The notes under the pieces were generated by a model. The model saw only the letters and a program-made list of their open reading frames with translations. It ran no database searches and was not told the DNA's origin. DNA of 64,000 bases, taken from Diatrype stigma (taxonomy: Eukaryota > Ascomycota > Sordariomycetes > Xylariales > Diatrypaceae). Positions 25,841-38,392 of the stretch are shown piece after piece. The DNA lies in the NCBI GenBank assembly GCA_022225965.2, contig JAKJXP020000085.1, forward strand, positions 1 through 64,000, in the 5' to 3' direction. Each line of letters starts with the position of its first letter. Within the stretch, counting starts at the first letter, position 1. The translations under genes were made by a program, and so were the position numbers.

Positions 25841-28664
25841 CTTGACGTTTGATTTGGGTTTTTTGTTTTTGGTGGTAGGGTATTAAGTCTAGGTAGAAAT
25901 GTACTCTTCGGTCGAGTCGCTCGCTCGTTCGTCTATCCGAATGCGTTCGTTCGATGTCTAGAGAAGCAACGGCTGGTATCGTCTATCAAACCTAAGGGAA
26001 TGATGATGGCAAAGCCCGTAGATTGTCTGATGAAGGGGAATCAGAATCTACTCTAAGATGGCTCAACCGTCTTGTCGTCTCTTGTCTATTGGTCCAAAAA
26101 GTCCCAGACCAACAAGTCAGAGAAGTTGGGAAAAGAAATAGACTGAGTTGGAGGATGCTCAGAATACTCTATTTCTGCTTCTTCTTCTCGTTAAGAAAAG
26201 AAAGAATAGAGGGGTAGGGTAAGAGAAGAAAAGGGAGGTTTGAAAGGGGAAGAATAGGAAGAGTGAGAATAAGTTCGGAGCGGCTGTGGTCAGGCCCTTC
26301 GCTTTTTTATCAATAGGTCCAGTCTTATCGAGATCCCACTGAAAACTTTTTTTTCTCTTGTCGGCAGCAACTTTTTTTTCTTCTTCCCTCCTCTATCTGT
26401 GCCAGTTGGAGGGCGAAGGGGCGAGGGGCAACAACCACTGATGGTGGGCTGGAGGGGGGAAATGCCACTAAAGGCCGCTGAAGGCCACAGGGATTGCGCT
26501 TAGTGGGGGCTTAATAGTGGGTCTGTTATTCCCACCTCGGACTAGTGGCTGGCTCAAAGCGGCTTAATGCACTTAAAAAGTTCAAACACTTTAGAAAGCA
26601 CAGACCCAGGCCAGCGCCTTCCCCACCAAACTGCTTGCCCAGACACCAAATGGCCAAACCTCGAGTATCGATTGGTCATGGTCAATTTGGCATGAATTTG
26701 GTGGGCGATTCATGGCTTATCAGCTTATCGGCTCATCCGCTTTGAACAACCACATGCAGCACATGCAAGTCAGAACTAAAGGAGGCGGTGAATGGGGATT
26801 TTCTTATTTCTAACAACAATGGGTGGCATTCCCTAAGGTACTTCAGGTTGTTAGTGGCCTAGTCATGCAGCAAGTACCTGATTTCGAGGTTGCATACCAG
26901 AGATGCCTTCCTATTCAGCTACCTATTCCTCCTGTCCTCCACATCCCCTTGTAACGAGACAACAGGATAATACGAACCTAATACCAGAAGTAGTTACCTG
27001 GTAGTTACCTAAGCATGTTTATTTTTTATTTTTTTCCACCTCGGAAGTAGGGTAGGTACCTGCCTGCGAAAACTAACACCTCCCGTCGGTCCCGTCGTCT
27101 TGTGCCCGACTAAAGTACAAACTTGAACTGACTACGAAGGTCGGGGCCAAAAGGTAAAATCGCAACCAACTAAAATGTTCCGCCCAGCGATCAGCATTCA
27201 GGGTCCAAGGAGATAGATCCCTTTTTATATCCTTACAGCCTCGGAGTCGCGGAGTCGCGGACAACTGTTCTTATCTTGACATGAAACTGTAAGGTAACCA
27301 CCATTGACACCGCCATGACAAGCATTTGCACAGCCACCCGCAAAAGCCCAGTAACACAGCCAAGAGATGGATGAATATGGGGTAGGTACGAAGTAGATTA
27401 TGGGGAGTTCTCTCAGGCCCCGGTCCCCCGGGTTGTCCAGACCCTCATAGTCTCGGCCCATGGGGTTGCCTGAGTTGCTTACCTCACCCCGTTGCCCCTT
27501 ACCCTACTTGCCTACTTATCTGACTACAGGAAACGGGTTTCCGAACTGTACCATGTCTATAATACGCAGTACAAGTTTTCAAGTGTCCAAGATCATTATG
27601 ATAAGTAGTTCATGGCTTATGCCGCGGCATGTCCGAACTATTTCGAGTCATTGTACTTGCCTTCACGGCCTAGACTAACAGGATAACTTCCATTCCGGTA
27701 CGATGAGGTTTTTCCGTGTTCGGCAAATCCCAGAGGTTCAAACTCGTATTCATCGCACATATCTCAACTATCAACTGTATATTTACCGCTGTGAGTCCTG
27801 ATGACCTTTATGTAGCTTGCCAATACGACAGGATCATAGGAGCAATCATCACCAGATTGATGACCCGAGGTTTCATCAACCATCATCCCCCCTTCCTGGT
27901 CAAACCCCCATACGTATTCAATGTAATATTTCAATAAAACACGATCCATGTTTCCTGGTGTTCACGGCATTGACATTTTCCATGATAACTCGCAATATCC
28001 CACGAGAATAGATACTGACAAATGATTGCTTACACGATATTCTGTGTCCTGGTCGATTCCTGGTTGTACCCGTGGTTTGGGTGCATCGGTATATATATGA
28101 ATATCCAGATAAATTGACTATCGACGGAAAGACGATCCTTCAAGTCTCGCGCTGTTTACCATGACCACAGAACTAGGGACTCGCAATTCTAAGCCATTGT
28201 AATTGGATCCTTTCTGTCTGTCTTTGTCCATAACTTACAGCCCTTTGTGTGCCTTATCGAACATCCGCACCATGTCATTACCGGATCGAGCTCCATCGGC
28301 TGCCAAAGTCGATCATGCTGAAGAGCCTTTGTTCAACTCGAGGTCGAAAATCCGGAAGCGGCACAGGCAAGGCGACAAAGTGCGCAAAGGAAAGAAAGTG
28401 AGTAGAAAGGGGAGAAAAGAACTCTCCGACATAATGTCACGAGCTCACACCTCATCGTCCTCATATGCGGGATTCGAGTTCGCAGGCTGCATAAACAGCT
28501 TATAACAGATCTGGCTTGATACATGTGCCAACAACACGCAATTATATTCTTACAATTACCCTCAGATTTCTTGATATTCTTTCCAGCGCCATCCATATAA
28601 GCAAGCGTGCGTATCCGGGTCCCGGATCAGGGCCTCGCACCAACCAGCAGCCCCAGCATCAACA
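25841..28664. other. 2.8-kb intergenic region, EF-3 promoter side
   Basis: Divergent flank between EF-3 and the HELSH-protein gene. Next to EF-3 it is C/T- and A/G-tract rich (for example 26330-26400), typical for strong fungal promoters and leaders. From about 26.5 to 28.2 kb I see only short non-conserved frames. A small Lys/Arg-rich frame at 28273-28505 is listed separately. Confidence 0.55.
28273..28505 (+). CDS. Doubtful small basic ORF upstream of HELSH gene
   Basis: Start MSLPDRAPSAAKVDHAEEPLF, then a strongly basic stretch (SRSKIRKRHRQGDKVRKGKK) and a Ser-rich end, 77 residues. A GTGAGT splice-donor-like hexamer lies at the end of the basic part. It could be an upstream ORF or non-coding first exon in the leader of the gene starting at 28665, a separate small gene, or chance. 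No homology is recognised. Confidence 0.2.
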
Positions 28665-31600
28665 ATGGCGAGCAACACCCCCACCCCCCAAGCCGCACCG
28701 CATGTGCAGGCAGGTTTAGAAGCGGCCGCCGCAAAGGTGGCGGAGGACCTGGTCAAGGACGCGCGGAAGTTCCCCAAGAGCTCGAACTACAACTGGCTGC
28801 CCCTCATGACGGCGCTCTGCCTGTACAACGGCGAGGTGCCGGCGGATCCGGACGACCTGCCGCGGGCCGAGTCCTACGACCTGCCGGACACCACGCCGGG
28901 CCACGGGAGCGAGTGGCACGACCGGGCTCCGGTGAATACGCCCGACTACGGGGGCATGCGGCAGAGCCGGGCGCCGCCGCAGAAGCCCGGCTCCAGCAAC
29001 CGCGATTACGTGTGGTACGTGCCCACATGGACGCACCCGCGGCACTCGGACCGGTACGTCGCGATTATCCAAGGCCAGCGCAAGCTGCGGCGCACCACCG
29101 ACCCGACCAACCTCCTACGGCCGGCCCTGCTACCGCAGGACGCGCTGCGCCATCCGACCGACTACGCGAAGCGGTTCGGCATCTTCCCCGGCGAGATCGG
29201 CGGCCGCAGCCACCTCAGCCCGACCCTAGCGACGACGCGCGACCCGCTGGCCGACTACACCACGCAACTCGACATGCTCAGCGACGTTGAGAAGGAGCAC
29301 CTCATCAACGAGACCCGCAACAAGGGGCTGGGAAGCGCGACGGACCCGAACCACATCAACCCGTCTGTCATGGAGGACTACTTCAAGAGTAACGGAATCG
29401 TCACCGGGCAGCTGCTCAGGGACGGACTTGCCGGGACACTGCCCCACGGCAATTTTGAACAGACAATCGAACATTTCCGGAAGATCAGCCCTCAAACCGT
29501 AGCTGCCAACAGTAGCTTCATCGACGGGGTGCTCCGGGACCAGGATTGGCAGCGCTTCCTCTTTCAAGATATGACTACCGACGAGTTGATCAGGGAAAAC
29601 GTCCATACCATGTCGAACGCAGAACCTTACGAACTGAAGGGGAAACTTCATCCGTAAGTGCAAGATGGTGATACCGTTCGGCGATTTGTCTCTTCATCCA
29701 GCACCGCGGGCCGAACTGACCACATTCTATTCTCATTTTAGTTGGTTCTCCAGAGGTAGATGGAGGCCCCGGGGAGTGCAAGGTGCTAGTCCGAAACACC
29801 CGAAGTTCATGTACAGTCTGAACGGCGAGAGAAAGGAATGGGACGCGGTAAGTTCTCGCTCCGTCCTATCCTATCAGGACCACGCTCCTTTCCCCCAAAG
29901 CCCGACGACGTCGAAGCTAACCCTGTTCCAAGTACCGTAACGACGATGTCTGGGAGGCGCTCCAACCGGCGCTGCAGTTAGTGACGCGGATCTTGAACAG
30001 CGAACACCCGCACTACCGAGACCTCATGGACGTGAACACTCGACAGCTCTTGGATGAGGAGCATGATCCCCGCTATGAGCCAGGTTATACAAGAAATATA
30101 ACTACGGTAAACCTTACCAAAATGGTCAAGCGTGCGAACATAGACGAGGACAATACACACGACGAGATTATAGCCCTCCGCAAGATGGGATACGACTGGG
30201 AGGAAAATGTGAAGAGACTCATGAACCGCACCCTCATGTTCGAGATCGGCGCCTGCCACTTTTGTGCCTTGTCGGGGGAATACAGCGACGACTTGATCTA
30301 CGGTTACAATTACAGATACGAAGAGAAATCCCCACGCCGAAGCTGTAATATCCTCTCATTAGCTGCGGAAATGATCTGGCCGCTGTTGATACCGGAAACG
30401 AGCCAGAGCGAGAAGCTGACTGCCTCATTCCTGATTGCAGTGGTCATATTGCATGAGCTCTCGGTATGAAGGTTCCTTTATATTCATCCCATGGTTTTGG
30501 CTTCTCAACCCACCCCCCTTTCCCATTCCCATCCCCATTCCCCGGCAGTCCGGCTAACTTGTATAACATGACCAGCACGCTATAGTCAATTGCCTTCAAT
30601 GGCTGACCCAAGACCGTGCGAAACAACCCCCCGAGCAGTCCCAAGAGATAACGAAGCAGCTTATGCGCCTCGGAGACGAGCTCTGGGAGCCGGAACTATT
30701 CATAAGCGAGCACCCCTATGAGGACTGCCCAGAGGCAGAGCACGGTTCCCAACTCGAGATGGAAATGTTTGGCTGGAATATGCAAACTTTCATAGGTGGT
30801 CCTGTAGTTATATCCCGCGATGCGGACCTGGACACCTTGCTCCTGAAAGGCATCGCATGGCCCATGGCCGGCGGGTCACACCATGACAGGCTGCTCAACC
30901 CCGTCGGCGTCTCGCCGCCGGATGACTACGGTATAGCGACACCGATAGACTACATGGCCAAGTTCTTCACCGAGGAGTTTTGGTCCAGCGATTTTGCGCG
31001 GTACGGCCACGAAGCGTTCAAACAGCTTTCGTACAAGCGGGTTCAAAAATTCCTTATGCGGTCTGACTGGTCCTTCAGCGTGGATACGCTCGCATATTTC
31101 GGAACCGCTGACGGCCGTTTCTTGCGGACCCTTGCAACACAACTCAACAGTTTCGGCCATCCCATTCTAGGGCTTTATATCAGGGACCTCTACAACCACG
31201 CGACGCGGCGAAATACTGTGCCCGCCAAGTGGCTCTTGACCCTCGACAGGATGGGAAAGATTATTGATATCGATCCTCTGATCAAGCAGAACCGAATAGA
31301 CAGCACGACGGGCGGAGATCTAAACAAACTCAGGTTAAGCAGCGATACCTCTCTGTTCCGCAGGTACGGAGACTTCTGTGAAAGGCACGCAAAAGCGGTG
31401 ATCGACGGCAAGGCATCTGGTGTTCCGGACAGCTTCGAAACATGGAAGTCCCATCTGGAGGCGATCTGGCGGGATATGTTCAGAGAAGGAGGGAAGCTCA
31501 TGAAACAGCTGGCACAGCTCCATGGTAAAATGCAGATGGACATCGCTGTCTTGCAACGCATAGTGTTAGAGTTCTTCAGCCTCGAGCACGACATACAGGA

Positions 31601-32858
31601 CTCATTATACATCGGAGGCGGTCCCACATGCCCCAGCACCATGGGGACTGTTTGTGGAAGGATAGAAGGCTTGATGGAGGCCGCCAATCAAATTTCCCAG
31701 ACCGCCCTCGGCTTCAGCTGGGTGTCGGAGCTGGCCCACGTCCAGGAACCATGGGAGCAGTGGTCGGCGCGCTTCAGAGCCAACGCCCAGATGTATTCCG
31801 ACCTCCGAATAATGCTGACAGCCGACCCGGAGAACCCCACGAGGGTGCGGACCCACGACCCGAGCGATGTAGTTTGGAAGGCCAAACTGAAGACGATACC
31901 ATCGTCGCATTGGAAGAAACGCTCCGATCGCATCGCCCTTCTGGCCGCGCACCAATACACCCAGGTGGATCAACGGATCCGGGATGCACTCGACCACGCG
32001 TCCGAAATCATAAACAGGGTAGTAGGCACAACTGCCTTCCCGGGAATTCCAAATACGGAGGATATCAACAAACAAATCGCGAGCATGCAGCTCGAGAACC
32101 AGAAGCGCATGGAAGATAACGACACCTCCAGGAAGGAGAATGACCTTTTCCGGATTCCGGCTGCGGTTGCGCAGCACCAGGCTGGTCTATCGGGTGCCCA
32201 GGGCACGAGCAGTAGCAATGACTCCATGGACGTGGTTTATGACCAGATAATCCAAGACTCTTCCGCGGGTGGGACGGGAGCAGCAATGCCTAGCGCAATG
32301 GTCGGCATCCAGTTTGGCCAGCCCTCTCAGTCCCGGGCGGCACGCACGCGAGTCAGGACGCCGCCTCCAGCCAGGCGACGCAGCGCCAGTCCCAGACGCT
32401 CCTCAGCGCGCCAGGGGACACGCCAAACAAGCATTGCCACCGGCGGAGGTGGACAAGCGTCAGGGACGAGCCCACTGGGAGCCGGTCCGTCGCCAGGCAC
32501 GAACACCAATCCCAATAACCGTGCCTTCAGCACTTGGGCGTCGGGGAACGCCCCGGCATTCGGTGTAACGGGTAGTCCGCAATCTCTCGGGACTGGCGAC
32601 CCATTTGTCTCTACGACGACATCGGGATTCCCTGGAAACCGGCCTATCAACCCAGCGCTTAGGCCATTCCCACATGCGTACGCAACACCCGAGACGTTAA
32701 CGCAGGATGTGCAAGATTATGAACTTCGGAGGGCACTGTGGGAGTATGAATACGAGGTGGGGAACGGATCTTCGCTTCCATACCGGACAAACCAACCTTA
32801 CCGCGATGTCACTGGATCAAGTCCAGATCCGAGTCCGCAGAGACCGAGGAACACCTGA
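28665..32858 (+). CDS. Large fungal protein with zincin-like HELSH motif
   Basis: Function unknown. Exons 28665-29653, 29742-29847, 29933-30463 and 30576-32858 give 1302 residues; the introns (88, 85 and 112 bp) are GT-AG and keep frame. After splicing, VVILHELSHAIVNCL appears at about 535-549, an HExxH signature of zinc metallopeptidases; the second His is the first codon of exon 4. About 50 residues on, EAEHGSQLEMEMFGW (595-609) could supply the third metal ligand (Glu), as in ExxHG/ExxxxG arrangements of gluzincin-like proteins. Upstream lies a region with NYNWLPLMTALCLYNG and many conserved-looking Trp/Tyr residues. From about 1080 to the end the protein is Ser/Gly/Pro/Gln-rich and probably disordered. 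There is no evident signal peptide, so a cytosolic or nuclear location is likely. Peptidase activity is an inference from one motif; it may be an inactive or differently used fold. Confidence 0.8.
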
Positions 32859-33596
32859 GCTGGGAAGGTGACATTATGTGTGGCTCCCGACTGACACCGG
32901 AGCAAAGTATATTTGGGAGGCCATTCTGTCGTCTACTGTTCCTACTACTTGCATTATACCAAGCTAGGAGATCTTGCTTATTATAATGGCCTTGCGCACA
33001 TATTCATCTTGTATGCAGAATTTTATGTAATAGTAGTGATCGCTTTCGCATAATAACCAGTCCTCATGACTGCTCATAATTAGTATGCTATCGTAGCGGC
33101 GGCGACTTGAACGAACAAAGGGTATTCCCATCTTCTCTTCTTGATTATGATACCCTAAACATGTACCGCGTCCACCACTACATTGCTAGGCAGGCATGAC
33201 GTGACGTGGTCTTTCGCCTTCGGAATGAGCGCAGTGATCTCATTTGGCACTTCGCTGGGGCGAAGAACGATGGCCACGAGTTCTAGTTGTGTATACAGTC
33301 ACCCAATGGAAAACCATACATTTATTGCGCTTGGACAACACAGCACGATTTGCCCTTGTTTTGTTACACGATATGTCTCGAACCAAAGGAGTGCATGTTG
33401 TTGGTTTATCAGGGTATCTAAGTATATAGCATGTGCAGAATGTTAACTAGGTGGTAACTTGACTATGTTCATAGGCATAAGTATACAGCCACTTGATAGC
33501 TGGGTTTATCATGATGGGGCCGATAATGATGATGGGTATATAGGTGTGGTAGGGTGAACCTTCGATGCTTGTTTCCCCATCCCTCGCGACAGAATT
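32859..33596. other. Intergenic between convergent genes
   Basis: 738 bp between the stops of the HELSH-protein gene and the sirtuin gene. Nothing beyond presumed 3' UTRs is visible. Confidence 0.6.
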
Positions 33597-36500
33597 CTAA
33601 GGTAGGACACCCCCTAGACTCATCAGAGACGCCGCCGCCTCCCAGTGCTCCCTATGTAGCTGGTCTGATGGACTTGGCGTCGCGTCCTTGATAGCCGGCT
33701 GACGTTCCCCAATCCTGGGACCACAAAGGTCTCTCCGAATATCAGCCCCGTACGGTAGACGACCAAGAGGATCACTATGAAGCATGGGGTGGGATGGATA
33801 TGGGAAGAGATACGGTCGTGACCTCACTGGAGCCGTATACGCTAGAGGACTGGGCGGAGATACGTTAGGATTCGGTTCTAGACATTTGATAGCTGGTGTC
33901 GATATTTCCGGGCCTGGTCGAATGGGTGCTAGAATGATGGCTTCCTGGGAGGGGATAAAGCTGTTGTGCTCTGTCTGTGGCGTGTGAGCACTGCCTGAAA
34001 ATTGCATTGGCGGTGGTATCGGGGTGGATTGCGGAGCAGCACGACGCTGCTTCGGAGCGGGCCTCACAATCGGCCCCTCGAATATCTCCTTTCGCTTACG
34101 TCGGCGTGGATGCGTCTTGACAGCAGCGCCAATGGATATGGATGGATCTTGTGAGGGTGTTGTACTTCGTCGCTCTTCTTGTGGCGGAGACGGGGGCAGA
34201 GGTAGAGATGGCGATGCCGGCGCCGGTGCTAGTGCTGGTACCTTTACTAGTGCCTTTGCTGGTACCTTTGCTGGTGTCTTTGCTGATACTTTTGCTGGTG
34301 CCTTTGCTGGTGCCTTTGCTGGTGCCTTTGCTGGTGCCTTCGTTTGTGCCGGTGCCGGTACGGATGTCGTTGGTGCCGGTGCCGGTGCCGCTGTTGGTAC
34401 CGGTGTTGGCTTCGTTGCTAGTGCTGGTCGCGGCAGTCGAGACGACGATGCTGATGGCGGTGGCGGTAGTAGCCGGGGGATAACAGGTGGTGGTATAGGA
34501 GTCTTACTTATTCCAGTGAACCGGTACCTGGCTTTGACAGCAGGGCGCCCATCAGATTTCGATTTGGATTTCGAACTCGCGCGAGAGTTCAATATTGCTG
34601 GGGCCGATTTCCTCGGCCTTGGTCTTTTTGCCTTCACGGCTGGGGCTGGGGGCGGCTTCGTTTCCTTGGCAGTTAGGGCGGGAGACGCTGGAACAGGGGA
34701 AACTATAGTCGGCGAAGCTATATCAGGGGAAACTGGAGAAGGAGGCGAGGCTCGACCCGAAGGTGGGGGAGGTTCGGGTTTGATAGTCTGGCGAGGAGTA
34801 TATCCGAGATTGTCAAATGGCCGGTCCCCAATCTTGGCCAAAGACTGGAATATATCATGTACCACGTATGCGCCACAAGCATAATCGTTTCTCATGGCCG
34901 ATGGATTCTTTGGGGGAGCACGGGGTTTGCTCGTTTCGATCGTCTGCCGGCGCTTCTCTCCCAGTAGGCTGTCGCGCTTCTTATCGCCAATGCTTTCCCG
35001 TTTCAACAAGTTCCCCCTTCTCCTCTCAGCTAGCGTCTCCCGTTTCTGCTTCTCTTGTTCCTGTATTTCTTCCGGCGAAAGCCATAGGTGAGGCTTCCGG
35101 TCCTTGAGATCTGTGACCCAGGCGTCACAATCCCACTCTATCCAGTAGTCGATTATATCGCCCCAAACACTTTCGGAAGGCTTCGTGAAGTTAATGAATA
35201 CCACTTTGCCTCCTTTCTGGTGCACAGCCTTTGCAAATTCTTTGACCATGACCTTTAACCCATGAACCCGGAGGCTGGTACCAAGGACTAGCAACAGATC
35301 CGGACCGGCCGAGAGATCGTACTGAACAATTGGAGAAATCAGATCAGATTCGGGATGCTCCTCGCCATACAGGACAATGTCTGGGCGCAGTTTCCCAACG
35401 CCTAATGCCCGCTTCCCCTTTTCTTGGCGAGCTGCCGTCGCTCCGGCACAGTGAGGACATTCGGGCTGTTCACCTGATAATGTACGGGACTCTCGGTTAT
35501 CTGCATCCCAATCGCAAAGCTTGCCGCAGACGAAGCATCGAAGGGAGTGCAGAGAACCGTGAAGGAATACACACTCAACCCCTTTATCGGGTGTTAGACC
35601 TGGTCGTGACTTGACTCGTTCAGCATCTTCGGGTGTTTGGGAAGCAGGTTGGCTTGTGTCCGCTTTCCCGTTGGCACTCGAATCCTCTTCGGCCTTCGGC
35701 TGAGCTATGTTTTCCTTCGTGTCACCATCGGACCCGGTTAGGGCTTGCTGCTTGGCAGATTTCCTCCTCTTGTTACCAGCACCATTCCTCAGGTCGGTGG
35801 AAAGCCCGATCTTCTTCTCGATCTCATCGATGTTTTGAGTATATACTCTCGCTAATTTCCCAACATCACGCAACTGAGCAATGAAGTGATGAGTAGCGGT
35901 AGGCTGCACCTCTCTAACCTTCTGTCTTAGCGAAGTAGCAAATCTGTAGAAAACGGAGGTTTTCAAAGGATCAGCCCATATATTGCAATCGAACAGGTCC
36001 CGGCCTTTCATGTTCCGTAAGCTTGGGTTTGATGTCTGTGAGGAGAGGAAGTCCAATGATCGCTGGGTATCTTCGGTATCCGAAGAATCGGAACATTCGG
36101 AGTTCGACTGGGAACTCTCCTGTGTCAATTGGGTGTGGTTCTCGTATGGGTCGAAGAGGATAGGAGGTGGAGAGGACAGGGGTGATGAAACGACAGTGTC
36201 CCCTGACTGGTTCCTGTTTTTGGGGGTTAACGAAGCATTTGGGTGATCCTGAAGACCTTTTCCTGAGGCCTCGACGGATTCTTCGGTTTGTGTGGATGTA
36301 GTGGAAGATCGTGGTCCTGAAAAGACAGAATCTTGACTTGTTGACGACTGGACGGAGAATTGGGTCAAATGTCGAGGAAATGGAGGCCGGGCTTCTGGTA
36401 AGTGTGACCGGCTGGGTAACGGGTCTACGCCTTCAAGCAGGACGTCATTGCTATCCACACGCAAGCAGAATCTAGCTGCAGTGTGTGCTACTTCAACCTT

Positions 36501-36975
36501 AGGTGAAGATGGTGCATGGTCCGTTTTATCGATGTTGTTGTGGGAGGGGGAGCGATGTTCTTGGCGAATAGATTCCTCTGCGTCTGCCGATGGCACGGGG
36601 TCGACAGAAACCCTCCTTCGTTTGATAGGACGGTCACTGATGTCAAAGTCATTGGATTCATCCTCAGTTGCCTCGGTTGCCTCGGTCGTCTCTTGGGCAG
36701 GATTAGCAGCAGCTCGCTCGAACTGGGCCTGAATAAGCGAGTAGAGGCCGTTCTCTGACCGGAAGTCCTAGGAGTTGTGTCAGCATGGTCTACTTCCTAG
36801 GTCTTGATATTAATCGTGCTCTGTTGTCTGCAGAGCTCGTTATACTTACAGGAATACCCGAGTTGGTACTAATACCGGCGCCAGTCACGACGACAACCTT
36901 TCGTGATTTCCCAAGTGCATTAGCCACATCTTGAAGAAGATCCGAAGTGGTTGGCGTAACTTGAACAGTTGGCAT
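33597..36975 (-). CDS. hst4: Sir2-family NAD+-dependent deacetylase, Hst3/Hst4 type
   Basis: Histone deacetylase of the sirtuin family; Hst3/Hst4 members remove acetyl from H3K56 in other fungi. Exons 36975-36850 and 36767-33597 (82-bp intron) give 1098 residues. NAD-binding motifs are GAGIS at 32-36 and, right after the splice, DFRS at 43-46. TQNID lies at 352-356. The catalytic His445 is in FLHGSLHS. Zinc ligands are Cys453, 456, 479 and 482. LRPDIVLYGEEHP and LGTSLRVHG follow. About 230 residues of Ser/Thr/Asp-rich sequence separate DFRS from the rest of the fold, and a Pro-rich tail of about 500 residues follows it, with an Ala-Pro-Ala-Lys tetrapeptide array at about 850-890. These long extensions make it more than twice the size of a minimal sirtuin. 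Nuclear location is expected from family and from basic clusters, not shown. Confidence 0.92.
34215..34345 (-). repeat. hst4: Coding minisatellite, KAPA repeats in sirtuin tail
   Basis: A degenerate 12-bp unit (GGTGCCTTTGCT on the + strand) repeated about ten times encodes Ala-Pro-Ala-Lys units. It is in frame and likely length-variable. Confidence 0.85.
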
Positions 36976-37130
36976 ATTGAGAGAAGATTCGATCAGGACC
37001 AGGTCCCAGGACTAACACCTGAACACCCAACACCCACACCCACACCAGCACCCGCACCAAGAACGGAGCGCTGGAAGTAATCCTCGAAATCCTGGCGAAC
37101 CCCCTTTACTCCCAGATCCAGACTACGCGT

Positions 37131-37155
37131 CACGTCACGTCACGTCACGTCACGT
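37131..37155. promoter_or_regulatory. Tandem CACGT / TGACG array upstream of sirtuin
   Basis: Five perfect tandem CACGT pentamers start 156 bp upstream of the sirtuin start codon. On the sirtuin's own strand they read as overlapping TGACG units, the half-site of CRE/ATF-type bZIP factors. Binding is inference; it may be a plain microsatellite. Confidence 0.4.
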
Positions 37156-37918
37156 CTCGTTGCGTTACGAAACGGCACGGCACGTATGCGAGTTGAAGAT
37201 CATCGAGTGAAGTGAACGGTTACTTCATTATGGTTCGATTGGCGAGGATATGTTCGGGAGAGACGCGTCGAACTCGGGGAGGATGCGATTGGCTTGGTCG
37301 GTTGTCGAAGCTGCGAAAATGAAGAGATGACTTTCAATCCGGAGACAATGGTGGATTGTTCGGCGAATACAATATGCAGACGAGGAGAGGATGGAATGTT
37401 GAAGTTGCAACAAGCTTGAAGTATAGTATGAACAAGTTACTATGTAAGTGACAAGTTCTAAGTAATATCGGTTGGTTGTCTGCCGTGTCTGCGCATGTAC
37501 GAAGTATGTACAAAGTAATGTGGTGCGACTGGGTCGGTCAGATGTGGGTTCTACCACGGACGAAGATGCTTGGTCGACAGACTACAGACGATGATTCAGG
37601 ATTTAATCTGGATTTTTGCAAAAGAGAGCTGAGATTGACTGGATGAGCAGAGCTGGATCAGTCGTATGTCTGCCTGGCTGGCTGCGCGTCTCGACTGCAA
37701 ACTCGAGAGCTATAAATACAAGCGCAATTGTGTGGTGAAGATGGCATGTATCTTCGTTCGTTCGTTTGTTCGATGTTGTTGATGGGCAGAGCATTGGAGC
37801 AACCTTGAAGGTACGAAGTATTGTACAGTACCGCGATAGGACAGGGCGGCAGTGCCGGTAGCAGTAGCAGTAGCCGTAGCAGTAGCATTAACTACAGGTA
37901 CATATAGCACTAGTTGAT

Positions 37919-37978
37919 CATGTATGTATGTATGGACATACTATACATACATACACACATCATACATACATACACCTT
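37919..37978. repeat. (TATG)n and (CATA)n inverted microsatellite pair
   Basis: A TATG run (about 37920-37934) is followed within 15 bases by CATA runs, so the two could pair as a hairpin. Confidence 0.8.
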
Positions 37979-38325
37979 GTAGTTAGCTGCTGCTGCTGCT
38001 GAGCCTGCAACACGCGAATCAGTCAATCCCATCATCAGTCCGTCAGCGCCGTCAGCGCCGTCAGCGCCATCAGCCTTGCACCCTTCCCCATTGAGAGAGC
38101 TCCTGTCACCAATTGCACCAATGCCAGCTAGAGCTCCACACCCAGACACCCAAGATACCCAGGAACACCACTCCACCACAGCTTCAGCACTTGAACTAAC
38201 TACAGGTATGTATGTACCTAACAGCAGTCACAGACGGGACAGGTACAATACACACATACCCATTAGCCCTACATGGGCTAGCGCGTTAAACTCTATCCCG
38301 GGAGTGGGGTCTTGACAGGGATCGT

Positions 38326-38392
38326 AAGTATGTACATACATACATACATACATACAACATACATAGTTACAACATACATACATACATGCACA
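38326..38392. repeat. (CATA)n microsatellite
   Basis: Imperfect tandem CATA tetranucleotides, broken by short spacers. Confidence 0.9.
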
